DNA from: Chloroflexota bacterium
GTDB lineage: Bacteria > Chloroflexota > Anaerolineae > Anaerolineales > Villigracilaceae
Length of the DNA stretch: 7,001 nucleotides
Direction of reading: 5' to 3'
NCBI GenBank assembly: GCA_016875755.1
Contig: VGOX01000113.1
Coordinates: 1 to 7,001 of the forward strand
Below are positions 1-5,048 of the stretch, piece by piece. Made by a program: the position numbers and the translations under genes. Each line of letters starts with the position of its first letter. Within the stretch, counting starts at the first letter, position 1. The notes beneath the pieces were generated by a model. The model was not told where the DNA came from and made no database searches. It saw only the letters and a list, made by a program, of their open reading frames with translations.

Positions 1-94
1 TGGTGTTTTTTCTGAACATGCGTTGATTGTATTAAATTTTTTCGGTTTTGACGAGGGTTGCTACCCTTTTTGCAGTGGAGTCATGGTTTGATTC

Positions 95-161
95 CGACGA
101 CGGACGATAGACCGTGGACGATGGAAAACGATCCATGGTTGGTGGTCCATCGTCCACGGTC
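95..161. repeat. Heptad-periodic palindromic element just past the glgP stop
   Basis: Perfect 16-bp arms at 110-125 and 146-161 (GACCGTGGACGATGGA and its complement) enclose a 20-nt loop. The whole stretch also reads as in-phase 7-mers: CGACGAC, GGACGAT, AGACCGT, GGACGAT, GGAAAAC, GATCCAT, GGTTGGT, GGTCCAT, CGTCCAC. It begins 5 nt past the glgP stop codon, so its RNA form would be a strong hairpin at the 3' end of that transcript. No T-run follows on the minus strand, so it is not a textbook intrinsic terminator. It may instead protect the 3' end or be a copy of a dispersed short repeat; heptameric repeats of this kind are known from some bacterial genomes. The arms and the periodicity are seen directly; the role is inferred. 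Confidence 0.75.
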
Positions 162-165
162 AAAT

Positions 166-2301
166 TTATTTCTTTTTCGCGGCAGGTGCGTAGAATTTTT
201 CCACGTATTGCTTCACCATACGGCGGGTGGAGAATTGCGGGATGACGGTCTTCATCGCATCCTTCATGCGAGCGATCCACTCGTGCGACATTTCCTTGGG
301 GTCGCGGTTGTAATACTGCGGGATGATCTGATTCTCGAGTGTGCTGTACAGGTCTTCCGCATCGGCAGTATCCTGAATATCGGTGGATTCGTAATACTTG
401 TCCTCGCCAATCGACCAGCCGTTGCGTCCGTTGTAGGCTTCACGCCACCAGCCGTCCAAAATGGAGAAGTTGAGCACGCCGTTGATGGCGGCTTTCATGC
501 CCGAAGTTCCGCTGGCTTCGTAGGGGCGGCGCGGAGTGTTCAACCATACGTCCACGCCTTGCACGAGGTAGCGGGCGAGGTTCATGTCGTAGTCTTCGAT
601 GAAGACAAGGCGTCCGCCCGTTTCGGCTTTCTTGACGGTGCGATAGACCTTCTGGATCAACTGCTTGCCGGGCTCATCGGCGGGGTGCGCCTTGCCAGCA
701 AAAATGATCTGCACGGGCATGTTCGGGCGGTTGATGAGGTCGAGCAAACGCTCCACATCAGACATGACGAGGCTGGCGCGTTTGTAGGTGGCGAAGCGGC
801 GCGCAAAGCCAATGGTCAGCGCGTAGGGGTTGATGAGCACACCCGAGGAAACCACCTGCACCGGGTGAAAGCCGCCCACCGTCCAACGGTCACGGACGCG
901 CTCACGCAGGTAAAAGGTCAGCTTGCGCTTGAGGTGCAGGCGCACCGCCCACAGTTCCGCGTCGGGGATCGAGTCGATCTTGCTCATGTAGGCATGGTCA
1001 TCGAGGTGATCGTACCAGTCGGCGCCGAGGTGTTTTTCAAGCAGCAAGTTCATGCGGCGGGCAAGCCAGTTGGCGGTATGCACGCCGTTGGTGACATGGT
1101 CAATGGGGACATCCTTGACGTCGCGGTCTTCCCATAGGAATTTCCACATGTCGCGTGAAACTTCGCCGTGCAGTTCAGAAACGGCGTTACTTCCGCTGGA
1201 TAATTTGAGCGCAAGGATGGGCATGGAGTAGGTTTCGCCGTGCGGCTGGTGATGCTTTGCCACGTCTACGAATTCGGCGCGGGTCAGCCCGAGTTCGGGC
1301 CAGTAGCTGGCGAGGTATTTGTCGATCAGCCAGAGCGGGAATTCGTCATTGCCCGCAGGGACGGGGGTGTGAGTGGTAAAGATGTTTTGCGAGAGGGTTT
1401 GTTTCGCGGCATCTGCAAAGGGGAGGCCCTTTGCCACAAGTTCACGAGCCCGCTCCAGGGTAAGGAAGGAGGCGTGTCCTTCGTTCATGTGCCAGACGGC
1501 TGGGTCGTATCCCAAGGCCCGCAAGGCGCGGACTCCGCCAATGCCGAGCAGCACTTCCTGCATGATGCGGCGATCGAGGTCAGACCAGTATAGGCGGGCG
1601 GTGAGCAGGCGGTCGTAGTCGCTGTTGCCTTCCACGTTCGAGTCGAGCAGATAGAGCGGCACGCGACCCACACGCACTTCCCAGATTTGGGCTTTGAGGC
1701 TGCGGTCGGGGAAGGTGATCTGAATAGTGACGGGCTTGCCATCTTTTGTGACGAGGGAGACGGGCAGGTGATCGAAGGTCAGCGGGTTGTTGAGCGCCTC
1801 CTGCCAGCCGTCTTCGCTGATGCGCTGGGAGAAATATCCCTGTGCGTACATGAAGCCGACGGCGATGAAGGGCAAACCGAGGTCAGAGGCTTCCTTGAGG
1901 TGATCGCCAGCCAGCACGCCGAGCCCACCCGAATAGATGGGCAGGGTTTCATGCAAACCGAATTCCATCGAAAAGTAGGCGATGGGGTTTTTCAGTTCGG
2001 GGTGCGCCTGTTGCGACCAGGATTCCTTTTTGAAGTAGGCATCAAAGGATGCAAAAACTTCGTCGTACAGAACGAGATAGTCCTTGTCTTTGGCTGCCTG
2101 ATTTAAACGGGCGCTTCCAATCTCGTTTAAGAGGCGAATCGGGTTGTGACCGAGGCGTTCCCACAGGTCATAGTCGAGGCGACCAAAGAGGCGGGTGGCT
2201 TCGGGATGCCACGTCCACCACAAATTGGTGGCAAGTTCACCGAGGCGCGCAATGCGCTTTGGCAGGTCAAATTTTTGGGAGGGGGAAGTTAAGAATTCCA
2301 T
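166..2301 (-). CDS. glgP: Alpha-glucan phosphorylase (glycogen/maltodextrin phosphorylase, GT35)
   Basis: A 711-aa cytoplasmic enzyme that releases glucose-1-phosphate from alpha-1,4-glucans such as glycogen or maltodextrin, using phosphate and pyridoxal phosphate. Residues 1 to about 105 match the DUF3417 N-terminal region of the short phosphorylase subfamily (LATNLWWTWHPEATRLF). Residues 109-155 carry the family N-terminal signature (YFSMEFGLHETLPIYSGGLG, then AGDHLKEASDLG). HMNEGHASF at 271-279 is the active-site segment, RRFATYKR at 501-508 the phosphate-contact region, and EASGTSGMKAAINGV at 595-609 holds the pyridoxal phosphate lysine, K603. The length is normal for this subfamily, which is shorter than the roughly 800-aa E. 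coli/animal type. ATG at 2301 starts the conserved N-terminus. No Shine-Dalgarno sequence precedes it, but a TATGAT box ends 8 nt upstream, hinting at a leaderless mRNA. It stands alone and is divergent from the fasciclin gene. Thermostability and exact substrate cannot be read from the sequence. Confidence 0.96.
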   Translation of the reverse strand: MEFLTSPSQKFDLPKRIARLGELATNLWWTWHPEATRLFGRLDYDLWERLGHNPIRLLNEIGSARLNQAAKDKDYLVLYDEVFASFDAYFKKESWSQQAHPELKNPIAYFSMEFGLHETLPIYSGGLGVLAGDHLKEASDLGLPFIAVGFMYAQGYFSQRISEDGWQEALNNPLTFDHLPVSLVTKDGKPVTIQITFPDRSLKAQIWEVRVGRVPLYLLDSNVEGNSDYDRLLTARLYWSDLDRRIMQEVLLGIGGVRALRALGYDPAVWHMNEGHASFLTLERARELVAKGLPFADAAKQTLSQNIFTTHTPVPAGNDEFPLWLIDKYLASYWPELGLTRAEFVDVAKHHQPHGETYSMPILALKLSSGSNAVSELHGEVSRDMWKFLWEDRDVKDVPIDHVTNGVHTANWLARRMNLLLEKHLGADWYDHLDDHAYMSKIDSIPDAELWAVRLHLKRKLTFYLRERVRDRWTVGGFHPVQVVSSGVLINPYALTIGFARRFATYKRASLVMSDVERLLDLINRPNMPVQIIFAGKAHPADEPGKQLIQKVYRTVKKAETGGRLVFIEDYDMNLARYLVQGVDVWLNTPRRPYEASGTSGMKAAINGVLNFSILDGWWREAYNGRNGWSIGEDKYYESTDIQDTADAEDLYSTLENQIIPQYYNRDPKEMSHEWIARMKDAMKTVIPQFSTRRMVKQYVEKFYAPAAKKK

Positions 2302-2309
2302 GGCTTGAA

Positions 2310-2315
2310 ATCATA
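2310..2315 (-). promoter_or_regulatory. Possible -10 box of glgP (leaderless transcript)
   Basis: TATGAT on the minus strand matches 5 of 6 bases of the sigma-70 -10 consensus. Its 3' edge is 8 nt from the glgP ATG, so transcription would start at or next to the start codon. This agrees with the lack of a ribosome-binding site there. No convincing -35 hexamer sits 16-18 nt upstream, so the assignment is weak unless an activator is involved. Confidence 0.3.
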
Positions 2316-2351
2316 CCGTAAAAGGTTTCAATGGGGAATTTTTCGCTCAAC

Positions 2352-2378
2352 GAATTAGTTTGAAACCAGAACTAATTC
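2352..2378. promoter_or_regulatory. Inverted repeat upstream of glgP, operator candidate
   Basis: Perfect 9-bp arms GAATTAGTT (2352-2360) and AACTAATTC (2370-2378) are separated by 9 nt. The centre lies about 64 bp upstream of the glgP start codon and about 50 bp upstream of its possible -10 box, where an activator would bind. An arm-spacer-arm size of 27 bp suits a dimeric DNA-binding regulator. As RNA it would be a weak AT-rich hairpin without a T-run, so a terminator is unlikely. Which regulator binds is unknown. Confidence 0.5.
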
Positions 2379-2483
2379 TAACATCGCTTTGGAATATGAG
2401 GGAATTTAAGCAGACTCAGCGATGCCTGAAGGAGCGCAAAAAACGACCTCTTTCATTAATACACAGAGAAAGCAACAGATTAA

Positions 2484-2506
2484 TTTCGGATAAAAAATAT
2501 CCGAAA
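2484..2506. promoter_or_regulatory. Inverted repeat in the divergent spacer
   Basis: Perfect 9-bp arms TTTCGGATA (2484-2492) and TATCCGAAA (2498-2506) flank a loop of five A. It lies in the 334-nt gene-free spacer between divergent glgP and the fasciclin gene, immediately 5' of CATAAT (2508-2513). Neither strand continues into a clear T-run, so a protein-binding site is as likely as a hairpin. The rest of the spacer from about 2380 to 2480 shows nothing recognisable. Confidence 0.5.
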
Positions 2507-2540
2507 ACATAATAGTTCAATGAGAGATGCCGAAAACCCA

Positions 2541-2592
2541 TTGACTACCTTTGCAAAACATGTAAATTACGTATAATACATTTGCAAAACAT
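2541..2592 (+). promoter_or_regulatory. Promoter region of the fasciclin gene with a direct-repeat pair
   Basis: A perfect -10 hexamer TATAAT is at 2572-2577. The best -35 at normal spacing is TTTGCA at 2550-2555 (4 of 6 matches, 16-nt spacer). An alternative is TTGACT at 2541-2546 with TAAATT at 2563-2568, 16 nt apart. The 12-mer TTTGCAAAACAT occurs twice, at 2550-2561 over the -35 and at 2581-2592 over the likely start site. The copies are 31 bp apart, about three helical turns, so a regulator could bind both on one DNA face. The implied 5' leader is about 50 nt. Confidence 0.6.
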
Positions 2593-2635
2593 ATACAAAT
2601 GTCAAACAAGAACTATTTAGAAAATGTAGAGAAAA

Positions 2636-3613
2636 ATGAAACGTAATTCCCTGTTCGTAATGTTGCTCGTTGTATTCACCCTTGTTCTGGCGGCTTGTGC
2701 TCCGGCTGCCACCCCGGAACCCACTGCTGAACCCGAACCCACCGCGCTCCCCGAGCCGACCGCCATGCCTGAGCCTGAATTGGCTGACATCGTAGACACC
2801 GCTGTTGCCGATGGCCGCTTCACCACCCTGGTTGCTGCTGTGCAAGCCGCTGGCCTCGTGGATGCCCTCAAGGGTGAAGGCCCCTTCACCGTGTTCGCCC
2901 CCACCGATGACGCTTTCGCCGCCCTGCCCGAAGGCACCGTGGAAGAATAGCTCAAGCCTGAAAACAAGCAAGCCCTTACCGACATCCTGCTCTACCACGT
3001 GGTCGAAGGCAAGGTTTTGGCTGCCGATATGACCGGTCTTGAAAGCGCCACCACCCTGCTCGGCAAAGACATCGCCATCAAGGTTGACATGGGCAGCGTG
3101 TACATCAACGACGCCAAGGTCATCATCACCGACATCGAAACCTCCAACGGCGTGATCCATGTCATCGACGCGGTCATCCTGCCTTCAGATGAAGAAGCCA
3201 AGACCATCGTTGAAATTGCCGCCGCTGACGAACGCTTCAGCACCCTCGTGGCTGCTGTCACCGCTGCGGAATTGGTCGAAACCCTGAGCGGAGAAGGTCC
3301 TTTCACGGTCTTCGCCCCCACCAATGACGCCTTCGCCGCCCTGCCCGCTGGCACCGTTGAAAACCTGCTCCTGCCCGAGAACAAGCAAGCCCTCACCGAC
3401 ATCCTGCTCTACCATGTGGTTTCTGGCAAGGTCATGGCTGCGGATGTGGTCGGCCTGACCAGCGCCACCACCGTGCTCGGCAAGGACCTGACCATCACCG
3501 TCCGTGACGGCAAGGTCTTCCTGAACGACACCGTTGAAGTCATCATCACCGACATCGAAGCCTCAAACGGCGTGATCCATGTGATTGACGCGGTTCTCCT
3601 CCCGCCTCAATAG
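2636..3613 (+). pseudogene. Lipoprotein with two fasciclin (FAS1) domains, interrupted by one in-frame TAG
   Basis: The frame runs 325 codons with one internal stop, TAG at 2948-2950 (codon 105). Residues 1-21 are a lipoprotein signal with lipobox LAAC and lipidated Cys21. A Pro/Glu/Thr tether (TPEPTAEPEPTALPEPT) follows to about residue 48. FAS1 domain 1 covers residues 51-183 and domain 2 about 190-323. Each has the FTVFAP and LLYHVV motifs and ends in NGVIHVIDAV. FAS1 domains mediate adhesion or matrix contacts, so the intact protein would be an outward-facing surface lipoprotein. The stop aligns with a Leu codon (CTG, 3365-3367) in domain 2. Both sides are otherwise undamaged, so this is a recent mutation, a sequencing error or stop read-through. 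The 104-aa truncated product would hold only half a FAS1 fold. A restart at GTG 2999 lacks a ribosome-binding site. The start ATG has only a weak GAGA-like site upstream. The final stop is TAG at 3611-3613. Confidence 0.8.
2786..3607 (+). repeat. Tandem duplication encoding the two FAS1 domains
   Basis: Copy one (2786-3190) and copy two (3203-3607) align codon for codon at a fixed offset of 417 bp, for example TTCGCC at 2894 and 3311 and AACAAGCAAGCCC at 2963 and 3380. There is no indel in the regions compared up to the YHVV motif. Long stretches are near-identical in DNA, which points to a fairly recent internal duplication or to gene conversion. The amber codon is present only in copy one. 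Confidence 0.85.
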
Positions 3614-3653
3614 TACGTGTCTTCTCCTAATGTGTGTTGCAAGAAGAAAGAAG

Positions 3654-3679
3654 AAAGGACGGGCTCACGCCCGTCCTTT
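3654..3679. terminator. Bidirectional terminator between convergent genes
   Basis: A perfect 11-bp stem, AAAGGACGGGC (3654-3664) and GCCCGTCCTTT (3669-3679), closes a 4-nt loop, TCAC. On the minus strand it is followed by a pyrimidine-rich TTTCTTCTTTCTTC-like tail, and on the plus strand by TTTCGATTCATTT. It lies 40 nt past the fasciclin stop and 52 nt past the stop of the convergent 138-aa gene, so it can serve both. Confidence 0.85.
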
Positions 3680-3712
3680 CGATTCATTTAAAACAACCCG
3701 CATCGTTCTGGA

Positions 3713-3736
3713 CCTGAAACCTACTCCTGTTTCAGG
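3713..3736 (-). terminator. Secondary hairpin overlapping the stop of the 138-aa gene
   Basis: Perfect 8-bp arms CCTGAAAC (3713-3720) and GTTTCAGG (3729-3736) with an 8-nt loop span the TGA stop codon (3732-3734) of the minus-strand gene. There is no T-run, so it is a 3'-end structure more than a stand-alone terminator. The stronger hairpin at 3654-3679 follows. Confidence 0.4.
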
Positions 3737-4148
3737 CGCGGATCGCTACCTCCTGAAAATGCTCGCGCACCTTTGCCGCGAACTGACGGTCGGTTAATTT
3801 ATCAGCGGGGAGAATGCCCGTAATTGGCGGGCAGGTTTTCTCACGTTCGAGGCGTTTTTTCAATTCCGTTTTCGCCTCACCGGGGCCCATGATCATCACC
3901 GCCTGTACGCCGCGTACAACAGCGAGTACATTTTCATAATACTTACTGAGATGACCTTGAAATTGCTTGTCGAGTTGATCATCCCCTTTTTGATACTGAG
4001 CGCTGTACGGCGTGCGCGGACGAGTCATCCCCCGAAAATGGAGGTGTTCAAGTCCTGATTCGATTTTCTGCATGGTTTCGCCGTCTTCACTCACCGTTAG
4101 GATCACCGCCCTTTTGTGGTCGATCCAAATGCCGATCTGCTTCGTCAT
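3732..4148 (-). CDS. Conserved protein of the IWIDH / GPGEAK family, possibly eRF1 domain-3-like
   Basis: A 138-aa soluble protein with no signal peptide or membrane segment. Visible motifs are GIWIDHKRAVIL at residues 6-17, a polar middle (30-65), VMIMGPGEAKTELKKRLE at 84-101 and ADKLTDRQFAAKVREHF at 115-131. I recognise this pattern from small bacterial proteins usually left as hypothetical or called translational-machinery-like. The alternation of a beta strand with a GPG-turn-helix resembles domain 3 of eRF1/Pelota. That fold assignment is from memory and uncertain. ATG 4148 is chosen because AAAGGA (4157-4162) lies 8 nt upstream and the IWIDH motif follows at once. An in-frame ATG at 4244 would add 32 unconserved-looking residues and overlap the next gene. 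It lies 64 nt downstream of the 53-aa membrane-protein gene on the same strand and has its own similar promoter box. It may belong to a stress regulon, but no function is established. Confidence 0.85.
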   Translation of the reverse strand: MTKQIGIWIDHKRAVILTVSEDGETMQKIESGLEHLHFRGMTRPRTPYSAQYQKGDDQLDKQFQGHLSKYYENVLAVVRGVQAVMIMGPGEAKTELKKRLEREKTCPPITGILPADKLTDRQFAAKVREHFQEVAIRA

Positions 4149-4178
4149 GGAATCCGTCCTTTCTGTATACCTGCTTTT

Positions 4179-4187
4179 AGTATACGC
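4179..4187 (-). promoter_or_regulatory. GCGTATACT promoter box of the 138-aa gene
   Basis: Minus-strand GCGTATACT contains TATACT (5 of 6 to the -10 consensus) and ends 30 nt before the ATG at 4148. The same 9-mer stands 31 nt before the neighbouring 53-aa gene. A second GTATAC lies at 4165-4170, giving a 15-bp periodic pair. No good -35 hexamer is visible 16-18 nt upstream, so an extended or non-sigma-70 promoter is possible. Confidence 0.5.
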
Positions 4188-4212
4188 TTTTTTCAAGGCA
4201 GGAGTACGCCCG

Positions 4213-4374
4213 TCAACCTCCCTTCCGTTTGCCAGATGCCGCAATCAAGCCGATGCCCAAAATGCCAAGCGCCGCCGCAACACCCGATTCGATGAGGTTG
4301 AGCAGTAGAAAACTAGAGGCGAGAAGTGCAATCCCCAGCCCTAGAAAAAGCATGGTCTTGTTGACATGCTGCAT
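4213..4374 (-). CDS. Small two-helix membrane protein (53 aa)
   Basis: The translation begins MQHVNKTMLFLGLGIALLAS and ends GLIAASGKRKGG, with a TGA stop at 4213-4215. Residues 8-28 and 31-47 are hydrophobic and would form two transmembrane helices joined by a short turn (NLIESG). The basic C-terminus (GKRKGG) and K6 near the N-terminus suggest that both ends face the cytoplasm. A strong ribosome-binding site, AAAGGAAGG, lies 6 nt before the ATG, and a good promoter is further upstream. It reads toward the 138-aa gene 64 nt downstream and shares its promoter motif, so the two are probably co-regulated. I do not recognise a named family. Similar small glycine/alanine-rich double-helix proteins are often called DUF or stress-membrane proteins. 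Confidence 0.8.
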   Translation of the reverse strand: MQHVNKTMLFLGLGIALLASSFLLLNLIESGVAAALGILGIGLIAASGKRKGG

Positions 4375-4405
4375 GGTTTCCCTTCCTTTCGTTTTGGATA
4401 ATTAA

Positions 4406-4434
4406 AGTATACGCCCACGACAGGACACAATCAA
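4406..4434 (-). promoter_or_regulatory. Promoter of the 53-aa membrane protein gene
   Basis: On the minus strand, TTGATT (4429-4434) and TATACT (4406-4411) are 17 nt apart, with 4 of 6 and 5 of 6 matches to the sigma-70 consensus. The -10 sits in GCGTATACT, identical to the box before the 138-aa gene. The expected start would leave a leader of about 25 nt that includes the ribosome-binding site. Confidence 0.65.
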
Positions 4435-4513
4435 GCAATGGGAGTTGTCAACGGTACACAATCTCCATCTTCATAATGGTCGTTGGGATCGCGTTCTTTT
4501 ATCCGCTAATGGC

Positions 4514-4550
4514 AGCGCCCCGAAAGACAACTTTCGGGGCGCTTTTTGTT
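4514..4550 (+). terminator. Strong intrinsic terminator with no gene upstream on its strand
   Basis: A perfect 13-bp GC-rich stem, AGCGCCCCGAAAG (4514-4526) and CTTTCGGGGCGCT (4531-4543), has an ACAA loop and is followed by TTTTTGTTT. The T-run is on the plus strand only. The nearest upstream plus-strand gene ends at 3613 and has its own terminator; the genes between run the other way. It may end a short untranslated RNA starting within about 4440-4500, or be left over from a lost gene. Confidence 0.9.
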
Positions 4551-4790
4551 TCTCAGGTATAAAAACGGGCGTATGGAATAAATTTCAGGCTGCATGATCC
4601 TGGATCATCGAAAAACCTGATGAATGACAGTGGGCCTTAATACAAATCTAATAAAAACTACAGATACAAACTTAAAGAATAAATAACACAAATGCAAAGA
4701 TGGTCTTGTTTTATTCCAAAAAATGCTTGTTTTAATGTTGGGCATCAAATTTTTTAGGAATTTTTTAACCGATGTGTAATGTTTCCAGTT
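4551..4790. other. AT-rich gene-free stretch with a 15-bp dyad
   Basis: No credible gene is seen on either strand. The one clear structure is ATGATCC (4594-4600) facing GGATCAT (4602-4608) across a single T, with outer arms TCAGG (4585-4589) and CCTGA (4616-4620). This could be a regulator site. CTTGTTTTA occurs at 4705-4713 and 4726-4734, 21 bp apart. No tRNA, transposon end or CRISPR unit was recognised. Confidence 0.6.
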
Positions 4791-4818
4791 TTGTAGGTTG
4801 ATTCTTAGCATATATAAA
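4791..4818 (+). promoter_or_regulatory. Tentative promoter of the riboswitch-lyase transcript
   Basis: TTGTAG (4791-4796) and TATAAA (4813-4818) are 16 nt apart, in the AT-rich stretch ahead of the aptamer. The start would fall near 4826, giving a leader of about 220 nt. An alternative, TTGATT at 4870-4875 with TATGTT at 4890-4895, has only a 14-nt spacer. Between them lie GAGT/ACTC and GCAGG/CCTGC mini-hairpins. Confidence 0.3.
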
Positions 4819-4897
4819 TTCCATTTGGGAGAGGGAGTGATACTCTTAGCCCTGCAGGGAACAGCCTGCTTGATTGAACAACTGAACAATATGTTTG

Positions 4898-4983
4898 AAA
4901 AACGCAAACCCGGTAAAAGCCGGGGACGCAAAGCCATGGGTCTACGGCAGCGGGCTAACCGCTACTAGGATCGCCAGGTTCCC
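4898..4983 (+). promoter_or_regulatory. Cyclic-di-GMP-I (GEMM-I) riboswitch aptamer
   Basis: The conserved core of this class is readable in order. GCAAACC is at 4904-4910. A first hairpin, CCCGGT/GCCGGG with an A-rich loop, falls at 4909-4924. The diagnostic GGACGCAAAGCC is at 4924-4935 and GGTCTA at 4939-4944. A second hairpin, AGCGG (4949-4953) and CCGCT (4959-4963), follows. Then come CTAGG and the 3' closing segment GCCAGGTT at 4973-4980, equivalent to GCCGGGTT in relatives. The class senses the second messenger cyclic-di-GMP; a minority variant senses cyclic AMP-GMP, and I cannot assign this with certainty by eye. It lies in the 5' leader of the pectate lyase-like gene, 66 nt before its start codon, with a terminator hairpin in between. 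GGGAAC (4857-4862) could also pair with GTTCCC (4978-4983) to close the whole aptamer. Confidence 0.9.
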
Positions 4984-4993
4984 AACGTATTCC

Positions 4994-5032
4994 GGCAAAA
5001 CTGCCTGGTGTACGCCAGGCAGTTTTGTTGCC
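4994..5032 (+). terminator. Riboswitch expression platform: terminator hairpin
   Basis: A perfect 13-bp stem, CAAAACTGCCTGG (4996-5008) and CCAGGCAGTTTTG (5015-5027), has a 6-nt loop, and the T-rich 3' arm continues TTTTGTTG. It sits between the aptamer and the ribosome-binding site AAAGGAG (5035-5041), which stays outside the stem, so control is probably at transcription. CGCCAGG at the aptamer 3' end (4972-4978) is identical to 5013-5019 and can pair with CCTGGTG at 5004-5010, forming an antiterminator. Aptamer closure and terminator release would then go together, predicting an OFF switch. Pairing is read from the sequence; the direction of control is inferred. Confidence 0.75.
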
Positions 5033-5048
5033 ATAAAGGAGAAATAAA

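Noticed and set aside
54..71. AGGGT/ACCCT hairpin with a short T-run on the plus strand
   Set aside because: The stem is only 5 bp and no upstream gene is visible at the window edge, so it is too weak to call a terminator.
58..1137. Long plus-strand open frame opposite glgP (359 codons)
   Set aside because: It is antisense to a fully conserved phosphorylase gene, has no ribosome-binding site and resembles no family. Long antisense frames are common in GC-rich genes.
2948..2950. Pyrrolysine or genome-wide TAG recoding at the amber codon
   Set aside because: TAG serves as the normal stop of this gene (3611-3613) and of the lyase gene (6993-6995), and no downstream insertion element is evident.
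2567..3415. Minus-strand open frames across the fasciclin gene
   Set aside because: They mirror the tandem FAS1 repeats (the same peptide appears twice), lack start signals, and the plus strand has clear domains.
4149..4244. Longer N-terminus for the 138-aa protein from ATG 4244
   Set aside because: It would overlap the 53-aa gene and bury a promoter box and a good ribosome-binding site inside the coding region. ATG 4148 fits better.
4551..4897. Mobile element or CRISPR remnant in the AT-rich gap
   Set aside because: No terminal inverted repeats with target duplication, no transposase fragment and no regular repeat-spacer pattern were found.
4605..4937. Minus-strand 110-codon frame
   Set aside because: It crosses the riboswitch core and AT-rich spacer, with low-complexity composition and no ribosome-binding site.
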